From contig NZ_KB913032.1 in NCBI RefSeq assembly GCF_000384215.1, positions 5,848,588-5,912,587 of the forward strand: 64,000 nt of DNA, given 5' to 3'. The position numbers and the translations under genes are program-made. The notes under the pieces were generated by a model that searched no databases, was not told the origin of the DNA, and saw nothing but the letters and a program-made list of their open reading frames with translations. Shown here piece after piece: positions 26,579-34,452 of the stretch (within the stretch, counting starts at the first letter, position 1; each line of letters begins with the position of its first letter). Origin of the DNA: Amycolatopsis alba DSM 44262. Lineage in GTDB: Bacteria; Actinomycetota; Actinomycetes; Mycobacteriales; Pseudonocardiaceae.

Positions 26579-26807
26579 ATGTCGGTTGACGACGATCACG
26601 CGGTATGGCCGAGTTCTCAGCTTTCGGATGCGGATAGTCGGTGTCGGGATTCAGCGAGGTGACAGACAGGCTGCTTCCGTCAGGGGCGCTGCTCGCTGCA
26701 CTCGGCCAGCCGGTCTCCAGGCTGGGCGCTTCGGCCAGTGACAGGACGGCGCCCACCACTGTCGCGGCAAGCACGCTTGCTGAGGCGATCCGACGAATCA
26801 TGGACAT
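26553..26807 (-). CDS. small secreted protein, 84 aa
   Basis: Begins at ATG 26807 behind an excellent AAGGAG. MSMIRRIA is followed by a hydrophobic stretch (SASVLAATVVGAVLSLAEA), a signal peptide or single membrane anchor. The mature remainder (about 55 aa) is polar, Pro/Ser/Asp-rich and has no cysteine. I do not recognise a family. It could be a short exported peptide or a signal-like factor; its place in the HNH/IS30 patch suggests accessory origin. The strong ribosome site and the signal peptide together argue that it is a real gene. Confidence 0.6.
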   Translation of the reverse strand: MSMIRRIASASVLAATVVGAVLSLAEAPSLETGWPSAASSAPDGSSLSVTSLNPDTDYPHPKAENSAIPRDRRQPTSVQVALAI

Positions 26808-26955
26808 CTCTCGCTCCTTGGCTCTCTGTGGTGATCCAGCCTGACATCTGCCGGATACGAAAACCACACCGCCCGAGCCTGCCGCATCGCTGCTATGAGT
26901 CTGCCCTTGAAGACAGCGGAATCTGTCCGAAGATGATCTCCGGCCGGGAGGAAAA

Positions 26956-27429
26956 CTAGCTGAGGCGCAAGATGGTTTCCTCGATTTCGGTGTCCCGCGC
27001 GGACGCGTAGGCGTTCTCGGTGCCGATGATCGTAAAACCTGCCTTCTCCAGAACCCGAAGCGATCCGAGGTTGTCGCCGGCAGCGCGGGCATACAAGGGC
27101 CGGACCTCGACGATGTCGAGCAACAGTGCGAGTGCCTGGCTGGCGATTCCTTGCCCCCACGCCGAACGGTCGATCCAGTAGGTGACTTCAGTGTCGCCTT
27201 CCACGACGAAACTGCCTACGGTGCCGAGGAAACGTCCCTCACCGGTCACCGCACGCAGGATGATGTCCGGAGAAGACCTCAACTTCGCCATATGCGTGTC
27301 GAACGCTTCGCGATCGTCGGGGTCCCTGGAGATGAACGCGGCCATCCGAACCGACTCGGGGTCACGCATCTGTTCGAACAGGGTGTCGAGATCGGAATCC
27401 TCGACCAGCCGCAGCGCCACCTCTGCCAT
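26956..27429 (-). CDS. GNAT-family N-acetyltransferase
   Basis: A 157-aa RimJ/RimL-like acetyltransferase. The acetyl-CoA binding region is visible as YWIDRSAWGQGIASQAL (motif A, Q/R-x-x-G-x-G/A replaced by WGQGIA), and the C-terminal NLGSLRVLEKAGF is the classic N-x-x-S-x-x-x-x-K-x-G-F signature. The N-terminus VALRLVEDSDLDTLFEQM is the usual beta1-alpha1. The acceptor could be a protein N-terminus, an amino acid or a small molecule. ATG 27429 is chosen for GAGGAG upstream. Divergent from the cyclase gene at 27548 over 118 bp. Confidence 0.87.
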   Translation of the reverse strand: MAEVALRLVEDSDLDTLFEQMRDPESVRMAAFISRDPDDREAFDTHMAKLRSSPDIILRAVTGEGRFLGTVGSFVVEGDTEVTYWIDRSAWGQGIASQALALLLDIVEVRPLYARAAGDNLGSLRVLEKAGFTIIGTENAYASARDTEIEETILRLS

Positions 27430-27547
27430 TGATGTTCTCCTCACTTCGCCTGAATCCGCGGCGCAACGTATCAGCGACATCCGACAATCTTGTCGGACCA
27501 CGCGTCTAAGGTGGCCGAGACGCCGCAGTCACCCCCTGGAGGCAGGC

Positions 27548-28324
27548 ATGTCGTTGTTGGCCCAGTTGACCACCGCGATCACCACGGGCACGATCGAGGT
27601 CGTCGACCTCACCGCCCCGTTGAGCGCGAGCACCCCGATCCTGCAGCTGCCGGAGCCGTTCGCGAACACGATCCCGTTCGGCCTGGAGGAGATCAGCCGC
27701 TACGACGAACGCGGGCCGCGCTGGTACTGGAACAACATCCACACCGGCGAGCACACCGGGACCCATCTCGACGTTCCCGTGCATTGGCTGTCGGGCAAGG
27801 ACGGCCACGACGTTTCCGAGGTGCCGCTGCGCTCGCTGGTCGCCCCGGCCGTGGTGCTCGACGCGTCGGCTCGCGCGGCTGAGGATCCGGACTTCCTGCT
27901 CTCCATCGAAGACATCCGCGAGTGGGAGCGCGAGAACGGGCCGTTGCCCGACGGCGGCTGGCTGCTCTACCGCACGGGTTGGGACGCTCGTTCGCACGAT
28001 CAGGAGACCTTCCTCAACAACGACGAGAACGGTCCGCATACGCCGGGCGTGTCGGCGGAATGTGCCCGCTGGCTCGCGGAGGAGGCGCCGATCACCGGGT
28101 TCGGGGTGGAGACCGTCGGCACCGACGCGGGACAGGCGCCGGCTCTCGAACCGGCCTTCCCCTGCCATGAACTCCTTCTGGGGGCGGGAAAACATGGCCT
28201 GACCCAGTTGCGGAACCTGGTGCGCCTGCCGCCGACCGGAGCCCTGCTGGTGGTCAGCCCGCTCCCGATCGTCGGCGGTTCCGGCAGCCCGGCCAGGGTC
28301 TACGCACTGGTCGAGCGGGCATGA
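27548..28324 (+). CDS. cyclase family / kynurenine-formamidase-like metal hydrolase
   Basis: A 258-aa enzyme of the cyclase (PF04199) family. The metal-binding motif H-T-G-T-H-x-D-x-P-x-H is complete at 69-79, and GFGVETVGTDAG with the later HELLLGAG are family features. Characterised relatives include bacterial kynurenine formamidase KynB and isatin hydrolase, which open N-acyl or lactam bonds using Zn or Mn. GGAGG precedes ATG 27548. Its TGA overlaps the ATG of the ThDP enzyme (ATGA), so the two are translated together and probably act in one short pathway, for example opening a cyclic amide or releasing an alpha-keto acid that the next enzyme decarboxylates (inference). Confidence 0.87.
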   Translation: MSLLAQLTTAITTGTIEVVDLTAPLSASTPILQLPEPFANTIPFGLEEISRYDERGPRWYWNNIHTGEHTGTHLDVPVHWLSGKDGHDVSEVPLRSLVAPAVVLDASARAAEDPDFLLSIEDIREWERENGPLPDGGWLLYRTGWDARSHDQETFLNNDENGPHTPGVSAECARWLAEEAPITGFGVETVGTDAGQAPALEPAFPCHELLLGAGKHGLTQLRNLVRLPPTGALLVVSPLPIVGGSGSPARVYALVERA

Positions 28325-29931
28325 ACGTCGCGGAGCTGGTCGGCCGCACGCTGGCGGAGCTTGGCGTTGGGGCTGCGTTCGGGGTCGTGGGCAGCGGCAA
28401 CTTCGTGGTCACCAACGGGTTGCGGGCGGGCGGAGTGCGGTTCGTCGCCGCGCGGCATGAGGGCGGCGCGGCGAGTATGGCCGACGCGTACGCGCGGATG
28501 AGCGGCCGCGTGTCGGTGCTGAGTCTCCACCAGGGCTGCGGGCTGACCAATGCGCTCACCGGGATCACCGAGGCGGCCAAGAGCCGGACCCCGATGATCG
28601 TCCTGACCGGTGACACCGCGGCGTCGGCGGTGCTGTCGAACTTCCGGATCGGCCAGGACGCGCTCGCGACCGCCGTCGGCGCCGTGCCGGAACGCGTCCA
28701 CAGCGCGCCCACCGCGGTCGCCGACACCGTCCGCGCGTACCGGACGGCCGTGCAGCAGCGCCGGACCGTCCTGCTCAACCTCCCGCTCGACGTCCAAGCC
28801 CAGGAAGCGCCCGAAGCGGTCGAAATACCGAAGGTCCGCGGTCCGGCGCCGATCAGGCCGGACGCGGGGATGGTCGCGAAACTGGCCGATCTTCTCGCCG
28901 AAGCGCGGCGGCCGGTGTTCATCGCCGGCCGCGGCGCGCGGGCGAGCGCGGTGCCCCTCCGGGAACTCGCGGAGATCTCCGGTGCATTGCTGGCGACCTC
29001 GGCGGTGGCACACGGCCTCTTCCACGACGACCCCTTCTCACTCGGGATCTCGGGCGGCTTTTCGTCACCACGAACGGCGGACCTCATCGTCGACGCCGAC
29101 CTCGTGATCGGCTGGGGCTGCGCGCTGAACATGTGGACCACCCGGCACGGCACGCTCCTCGGCCCGGCCGCCCGGCTGGTCCAGGTCGACGTCGAACAGG
29201 CCGCGCTCGGCGCGCACCGCCCGATCGACCTCGGTGTGGTCGGCGACGTCGCCGGCACCGCTGTCGACGTCCACGCGGAACTCGACAAGCGCGGCCACCA
29301 AAGGAGCCGCGAAGCCCCCACAGGCACACGATGGAACGACGTCCCGTATAACGACCTATCCGGCGACGGGCGTATCGATCCGCGCACGCTCAGCCGACGG
29401 CTCGACGAGATCCTGCCCGCCGAACGTATGGTCTCGATCGACTCCGGCAACTTCATGGGCTATCCGAGTGCGTACCTGTCCGTCCCCGACGAGAACGGCT
29501 TCTGCTTCACCCAGGCGTTCCAGAGTATCGGGCTCGGTCTCGGGACGGCGATCGGCGCGGCGCTGGCCCGGCCGGATCGGCTACCGGTGCTCGGCGTCGG
29601 CGACGGCGGGTTCCACATGGCCGTTTCCGAGCTGGAAACCGCGGTACGGCTACGTATCCCACTCGTGATCGTCGTCTACAACGACGCCGCGTACGGTGCC
29701 GAGATCCACCACTTCGGTGACGCCGACATGACCACCGTCCGGTTCCCCGACACCGACATCGCCGCGATCGGCCGCGGGTTCGGCTGCGACGGCGTCACCG
29801 TGCGGTCGGTCGGTGATCTGGCCGCCGTCAAGGAATGGCTCGGCGGGCCACGGGACGCGCCGCTCGTCATCGACGCCAAGATCGCCGACGACGGCGGCTC
29901 GTGGTGGCTCGCCGAAGCCTTTCGCCACTGA
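28321..29931 (+). CDS. thiamin-diphosphate-dependent decarboxylase/acetolactate synthase-like enzyme
   Basis: A 536-aa ThDP enzyme with the three expected domains: PYR (1-165) with RHEGGAASMA including the cofactor-activating Glu47, a central Rossmann-like domain (180-320), and a PP domain with GDGG at 427-430 and YND at 453-455, the two ends of the ThDP/Mg motif. Length fits acetolactate synthase, benzoylformate decarboxylase and related 2-keto acid decarboxylases. No regulatory subunit gene (ilvN-like) follows, which speaks against a biosynthetic acetolactate synthase. Coupled to the cyclase-family gene upstream by a 4-bp overlap. The substrate is unknown. Confidence 0.87.
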   Translation: MNVAELVGRTLAELGVGAAFGVVGSGNFVVTNGLRAGGVRFVAARHEGGAASMADAYARMSGRVSVLSLHQGCGLTNALTGITEAAKSRTPMIVLTGDTAASAVLSNFRIGQDALATAVGAVPERVHSAPTAVADTVRAYRTAVQQRRTVLLNLPLDVQAQEAPEAVEIPKVRGPAPIRPDAGMVAKLADLLAEARRPVFIAGRGARASAVPLRELAEISGALLATSAVAHGLFHDDPFSLGISGGFSSPRTADLIVDADLVIGWGCALNMWTTRHGTLLGPAARLVQVDVEQAALGAHRPIDLGVVGDVAGTAVDVHAELDKRGHQRSREAPTGTRWNDVPYNDLSGDGRIDPRTLSRRLDEILPAERMVSIDSGNFMGYPSAYLSVPDENGFCFTQAFQSIGLGLGTAIGAALARPDRLPVLGVGDGGFHMAVSELETAVRLRIPLVIVVYNDAAYGAEIHHFGDADMTTVRFPDTDIAAIGRGFGCDGVTVRSVGDLAAVKEWLGGPRDAPLVIDAKIADDGGSWWLAEAFRH

Positions 29932-29934
29932 AAG

Positions 29935-31197
29935 CTAAACGCCCCAGTCCGGCCGCAACGGCATGGCCGCGTCACCGTCCTCGCCGACCTTCACCCCGAG
30001 CACCTGGTGCAGTTCGATCTCCCGCCGCTCGAACGCGAGGCGGCACGCGGCCATGTACAGCGCCCAGACGCGGCTTCGCCCGGCGCCCGCTTCGGCGACG
30101 GCCTCGTCCCAGTTCGCGTCGAGGTTGGCACACCAGGCGCCGAGGGTGGTGGCGTAATGCTCGCGGAGGTTCTCCGAATGCCGCACTTCGAGCCCGCTGT
30201 CGTGCATCGCGGTGGCGATCTCGCCGACGGACTCCAGTTCGCCGTCGGGGAAGACGTACCGGTCGATGAACCCTCGTGACCGGTGCGCCACCGAAGTGTC
30301 CGGGTTGGTGATGCAGTGGTTCAGCATGCGCCCGTGCGGCTTCAGTTTCCCGGCGAGGAAACGGAAGTACGACGGCAGGTTGCGGGCGCCGATGTGCTCG
30401 GTGAGCCCGATCGACGACACCGCGTCGAAGCCCGTTTCGGTGACGTCGCGGTAGTCGAGGTGTCTCACCTCGGCGCGGTCCGCGAGGCCCTTGGTCACGA
30501 TGTCCTTCTGTGCCCATTGCGCCTGCTCGCGCGAAAGGGTGACACCAAGCGCCTCGACGCCGTAGTGCGCGACGGCGTGTTCGACCATCCCGCCCCAGCC
30601 ACAGCCGACGTCCAGCAGCCGCATGCCTGGCCGCAGGCCGAGTTTCCGGCACACCAGGTCGAATTTGTGCGCCTGCGCCTCTTCCAGCGAAGACACGTCG
30701 GACGGATACGCGGCGCAGGTGTAGGCCATCGACGGGCCGAGTACCAGTTCGTAGAACCGGTTCGAGACGTCATAGTGATTCGAGATCGCGTTGCTGTCGC
30801 GCGCTTTCGAGTGCCGCAACCCGTCGACGGTGCGCTTGAGCCTGCTCGGCAGTTCCTCGGCGGGCGGGGCGACGCGGCGCAGATGCGTGGGACCGAGTTT
30901 GCGCAGCAGCCACACCCGGTCCGCGGGGCTGAGCTGATCGACCTGCGCCACGAGCGCGCGCAACGCCGAGTAGAGATCACCGTCCACGTCGAGCGCGCCG
31001 GCGACGTAGGCACGTGCCAGGCCGAGGTCTCCGGGGGACGACAGCAGGTACGTCAGCGCCAGCGGTGACCGCACCTGGATCGAGACCGGCGCGTCGGCCG
31101 GGCCGCTCCTGCTGCCGTCGTAGGCGGTGATGGACACTTCAGCGTTCGGGCCGAGCAACCGCTCGAAGATCTTCCCGACGGTCGTCGTCTCAGCCAT
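29935..31197 (-). CDS. tmsB: fatty-acid methyltransferase, TmsB/UfaA1/CFA synthase-like
   Basis: A 420-aa SAM-dependent enzyme of the cyclopropane-fatty-acid synthase family. Visible are the N-terminal accessory domain, NAISNHYDVSNRFYELVLG (typical of CFA synthases), the SAM motif LLDVGCGWGGM, and SIGLTEHIG in the active-site region. In M. tuberculosis and related actinomycetes, the same enzyme (UfaA1/BfaB/TmsB) adds a methylene to oleoyl chains, and a flavoprotein then reduces it to 10-methylstearate (tuberculostearic acid). The next gene upstream here (31224) is exactly such a flavoprotein, which supports this assignment over simple cyclopropanation. ATG 31197 is chosen since the family N-terminus starts there; the frame is open further up. 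Confidence 0.85.
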   Translation of the reverse strand: MAETTTVGKIFERLLGPNAEVSITAYDGSRSGPADAPVSIQVRSPLALTYLLSSPGDLGLARAYVAGALDVDGDLYSALRALVAQVDQLSPADRVWLLRKLGPTHLRRVAPPAEELPSRLKRTVDGLRHSKARDSNAISNHYDVSNRFYELVLGPSMAYTCAAYPSDVSSLEEAQAHKFDLVCRKLGLRPGMRLLDVGCGWGGMVEHAVAHYGVEALGVTLSREQAQWAQKDIVTKGLADRAEVRHLDYRDVTETGFDAVSSIGLTEHIGARNLPSYFRFLAGKLKPHGRMLNHCITNPDTSVAHRSRGFIDRYVFPDGELESVGEIATAMHDSGLEVRHSENLREHYATTLGAWCANLDANWDEAVAEAGAGRSRVWALYMAACRLAFERREIELHQVLGVKVGEDGDAAMPLRPDWGV

Positions 31198-31223
31198 GTT
31201 CGTCTCTCTCTTCCCGGACCCGA

Positions 31224-32609
31224 TCACCGCCGCCGCACGCATTTCGCGTACAGGTCGAGCAAGCGGCCGTCGGGGTCGTAAACCGTCTTCAGCTTCCGGT
31301 AGGCGTCGCCGTTGTACAGCCGCCAGAACTCGTCTTCGGTATAGAAACTGTCGGAGTACAGCGACTTCCGCCCGCCGAGTCGGGTCACTTCGGCCTCGAT
31401 CAGCCGATTGTGGGTATCCGGGGCCTCGCCTGGGTCCAGCGGGACCGCGGACCAGAACCCGAAGTTGACGTACAGCGTTTCGGGGTCCATTTCGTACAGC
31501 GGTGAGTTCACGCCACCCGGCCGCTGCTTCAGCGGGCAGATCCACACCGGGCTGATCGGGATCTCGCGGCGGAAGAAGTCCAGGAACTCCGCGGCCCGCG
31601 ACAGCGGCACTTCGATGTCCTGAACGACGGTCTCCTCCGGGGGAAGCCCGCGCAGCTTGAGGAGCTTCGCGGCTATCCCGAAGCGACGGTCGAGCGCGAC
31701 CGCTTTCCAGTAGACCGACGACCGCAGCAGTTTCCTGCCCAGCAGGAGCCGGGGGAGCCTGCTTTGGACGCCGAACGCCCGCGAGCACCAGAACCAGTCC
31801 GTGTCCCAGCGCCACAGATAGTCCCGGACGCTCAGATGGTCGGTCCCGCGTTCGCGGATCGACTTGTAATAGATGTCGAGCCACGTGTAGTCGCTGGTCG
31901 CGGGCGCCGAGGAGGTGAACGTGCCCAGCGTCAGGTACTGCTCGCCCGGCCCGAAGACCGTCCCGTCCACGAAGTCGGCCGACCCGTCCCGACAGGCCTC
32001 ACCGAGCGCCGCGAAGTACTCTCCGGTGTCTTCGTACCGGACGTGGTCGAGCCGCACGTACGGTTTGACCGGCTCCAGTTCGATCTTCAACCGCAGCGCG
32101 TAGCCGAGCGTCCCGTACGAGTTCGGGAAGCCGTGGAACAGGTCGCGGTGCTCGTTGTCCGGCCGTGCGACGACGATCCGGCCGTCACCGGTGAGCAGTT
32201 CCATCTCCAGCACCGACTCGTGCACGAGGCCGTTGCGGAACGAGGACGACTCGATGCCGAGGCCGGTGACCGCGCCGCCGAGCGTGATCGTCTTGAGCTG
32301 CGGGACGACCAGCGGCATCAGCCCGTGGGGCAGGGTCGCGTCCACCAGTTGCTCGTAGGTGACCATGCCCTCGACGTCGGCTGTGCGCGCCAGCGGGTCG
32401 ACGTCGAGCACGTTCGTGAACCCCGAGACGTCGAGCCCCGGTGTGCTGGTCGCCGTCCGCGCCCGGAACAGGTTCGACGTCCGCTTCGCCAGCCGGATCG
32501 TCCCGTGGAGATCCGTGAGCTGTGCCCGGAGCGTGTCCGCGCGTGCTTCGTGTTCGGCGAACCGGACCGATCGCGCCGTCGCTCGGATACCGCTTTCGCC
32601 GCTAGTCAT
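31224..32609 (-). CDS. tmsA: FAD-binding reductase, TmsA/BfaA-like
   Basis: A 461-aa FAD-linked oxidoreductase of the DHCR24/diminuto type. The N-terminal PCMH-like FAD domain includes DVDPLARTADVEGMVTYEQL, TLGGAVTGLGIESSSFRNG and YGTLGYALRLKIEL. The C-terminal part (about 215-461) is unlike standard oxidases. Together with the CFA-type methyltransferase that starts 26 bp downstream on the same strand, it matches the actinobacterial pair that makes 10-methyl branched membrane fatty acids, the reductase using NADPH to saturate the methylene intermediate. A third tmsC-like gene is not present. ATG 32609; ribosome site is weak. Confidence 0.85.
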   Translation of the reverse strand: MTSGESGIRATARSVRFAEHEARADTLRAQLTDLHGTIRLAKRTSNLFRARTATSTPGLDVSGFTNVLDVDPLARTADVEGMVTYEQLVDATLPHGLMPLVVPQLKTITLGGAVTGLGIESSSFRNGLVHESVLEMELLTGDGRIVVARPDNEHRDLFHGFPNSYGTLGYALRLKIELEPVKPYVRLDHVRYEDTGEYFAALGEACRDGSADFVDGTVFGPGEQYLTLGTFTSSAPATSDYTWLDIYYKSIRERGTDHLSVRDYLWRWDTDWFWCSRAFGVQSRLPRLLLGRKLLRSSVYWKAVALDRRFGIAAKLLKLRGLPPEETVVQDIEVPLSRAAEFLDFFRREIPISPVWICPLKQRPGGVNSPLYEMDPETLYVNFGFWSAVPLDPGEAPDTHNRLIEAEVTRLGGRKSLYSDSFYTEDEFWRLYNGDAYRKLKTVYDPDGRLLDLYAKCVRRR

Positions 32610-32669
32610 TCGTGATCGCCATCAGCTCATCGTGCCCCACGGAACGGCCTGGCGCAGCCCTTGATTTTC

Positions 32670-33884
32670 CTACTTGAGCCGCTGCAGCGGGACGGCGTCC
32701 GCCATGACGGTGAAACCCTTGTCCCCTGGGTGGAGGTGATCGCCGGAGTCGTACTCGGGTTTCATCCGCTGCGGGTCGGCCGGATCACGGATCACCGCGT
32801 CGAAGTCGATGTATCCGTCGAAAAGCTTGCTGGTGCGGACGAACCGGTTGACCGCCTGCCGGGTCTCTTCCAGCTGCGGCGTGTACGAACCCCAGCCCTT
32901 CCACGGCGTGATCGTGGCGCCCAGCACCCGCAGGCCGCGGTCGTGCGCCCGTCCGGCGATCTGCTTCAGCGCCGAGATGATCTTGTTCGGATCGGCCTGA
33001 TGCGGTGTCTGCTGGATGTCGTTGATGCCCTCGAACACGATCGCCGTCCGCGCGCCGGACTGGCTCAGCACGTCCCGGTCGAGCCGGGCCAGCGCGTTGA
33101 CCCCGTAGTTGCCGCCGTCGAGCAGCAGCCGGTTCCCGCTGATCCCGGCGTTGAGCACGCCCATGCGCGCGCTGATCTTGTCGGCGAGCTGATCGGGCCA
33201 GCGCAGGTTCGCGCCCCAGGTCGAGTTCGCGCCGTCGGTGATCGAGTCGCCGATCGCCACGACACTGCCCCGCAGACCGGGACCCCGGACGTCCACTCCG
33301 GACACGTAGTGCCAGACCGCGGTCTTCTCCGGGAACGCCGCGGCCGACTCGTCGGCGGCCTTGTCGCCGTTCCGGGTGAAGTACGAGTTCTGCATGGCCA
33401 GCGGGTGGTAGGTGACCGGGCCGGACGGCGTCGGCGTGTACGTGGTCACCAGGAGGTCGCCGTCCCTCGGCACGGTCAGCGCCGCGCCGTCGCTGAGGAT
33501 GTCGGCGCCCGGCGGCACGGTGACCTCACGGTCGCCGCCGAAGGTCAGCGTGCGCATCGTGCCGGGGACCGCCTGCGGCGTGTCCGGGCCCGCGGCGACC
33601 GCGACGGTCACCCGGCCGAACAGCACCGGCGTCCGCCCGAAGGCGTTGGACAGGCGCACCCGCACCTCGTGCCCGCCGGCGCTGGTGTGCACGATGTTGC
33701 GGATCGAGAAGTTCGGGTAGCCGTTGTCCGTCCCGGCCACCCCGGCCGCGGGCGCCGCCGCCCAAGTGCCCACCCAGCCGCTCGTGGCAGTGCTTTCCAC
33801 CGGGGTCTCGGGGGCCGCCGCGGCGACTCCGGGGACGATGCCCAGCAGCAGGATCCCCGCCACCGCGAGATGCTTCACGCGCAT
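32670..33884 (-). CDS. secreted SGNH/GDSL hydrolase
   Basis: A 404-aa exported esterase-type enzyme with a signal peptide (1-23, ending GVAAA). An N-terminal beta-rich domain (about 35-190) precedes the SGNH hydrolase domain. Block I is AIGDSITDG with Ser214, block II is around NAGISGNR, block III is EGINDI, and block V is DHLHP with the Asp-His pair near 383-385. Typical actinomycete relatives are extracellular lipases or polysaccharide deacylases. GGAGG upstream supports ATG 33884. It follows 60 bp from the tmsA start on the same strand, so a shared promoter is possible. Confidence 0.88.
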   Translation of the reverse strand: MRVKHLAVAGILLLGIVPGVAAAAPETPVESTATSGWVGTWAAAPAAGVAGTDNGYPNFSIRNIVHTSAGGHEVRVRLSNAFGRTPVLFGRVTVAVAAGPDTPQAVPGTMRTLTFGGDREVTVPPGADILSDGAALTVPRDGDLLVTTYTPTPSGPVTYHPLAMQNSYFTRNGDKAADESAAAFPEKTAVWHYVSGVDVRGPGLRGSVVAIGDSITDGANSTWGANLRWPDQLADKISARMGVLNAGISGNRLLLDGGNYGVNALARLDRDVLSQSGARTAIVFEGINDIQQTPHQADPNKIISALKQIAGRAHDRGLRVLGATITPWKGWGSYTPQLEETRQAVNRFVRTSKLFDGYIDFDAVIRDPADPQRMKPEYDSGDHLHPGDKGFTVMADAVPLQRLK

Positions 33885-33996
33885 GTGTTCCGCCTCCACC
33901 CAGTCGGCTCCGTTCATCGTCAAGGAATCACCGACGGCCGGTCAATGAGCACGACAGGACAGTTTTCTGTCGGTGGGGGCGCTTAGGCTGAACGCC

Positions 33997-34368
33997 ATGA
34001 CCCCAGCCGCTCTCCGGAAGCTCTGCCTCGGCTTCCCTGGTGCCCGTGAGGAGTTCCCGTTCGACGAGCACTCCAGCGTGTTCAAGGTCGCGGGCAAGAT
34101 GTTCGCGCTCAGCCCGCTCAAGGCAAAACCGCTGCGGATCAACCTCAAATGCGAGCCCGACCTGGCGGTCCGGCTGCGCGCCGAACATCCGGCGATCATC
34201 CCCGGCTACCACATGAACAAGCAGCACTGGAACACCGTCCACCTGGACGGTTCGCTGACCGACGACTTCGTCCGGGAGCTGATCGAGGACTCCTACGACC
34301 TGGTCGTCGCGGGCCTGCCGAAACGGGAGCAGGAGAAACTGAAGTGGGTCGCGCTCGGCAAGGAGTGA
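33997..34368 (+). CDS. MmcQ/YjbR family DNA-binding-fold protein
   Basis: A 123-aa protein of the MmcQ/YjbR (DUF419) family, with the typical AALRKLCLGFPGAREEFPF start, KMFAL, the LRINLKCEPDLAVRLR strand-helix and the NTVHLDGSLTDDFVRELIEDSYDLV end. The fold resembles CyaY/DNA-binding modules, but the function is not known. ATG 33997 is preferred over the open frame at 33973 because the family N-terminus starts there. A hairpin terminator follows. Confidence 0.83.
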   Translation: MTPAALRKLCLGFPGAREEFPFDEHSSVFKVAGKMFALSPLKAKPLRINLKCEPDLAVRLRAEHPAIIPGYHMNKQHWNTVHLDGSLTDDFVRELIEDSYDLVVAGLPKREQEKLKWVALGKE

Positions 34369-34386
34369 GTTTCCCGGCCTCCTACC

Positions 34387-34411
34387 GTGGGCGGAGACGG
34401 GTGCCGCCCAC
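34387..34411 (+). terminator. hairpin after the YjbR gene
   Basis: Perfect 8-bp arms GTGGGCGG (34387-34394) and CCGCCCAC (34404-34411) around a 9-nt loop, 19 bp after the YjbR stop. It would separate that gene from the two-component operon that starts at 34453. Confidence 0.55.
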
Positions 34412-34452
34412 CGCACGATGACGGGCGTCCCCGCACTTCCTAGGCTGAAGCC

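Noticed and set aside
28321..29931. Assignment as biosynthetic acetolactate synthase (ilvB)
   Set aside because: No regulatory subunit gene or branched-chain genes adjacent; coupling with a cyclase-family hydrolase points elsewhere.
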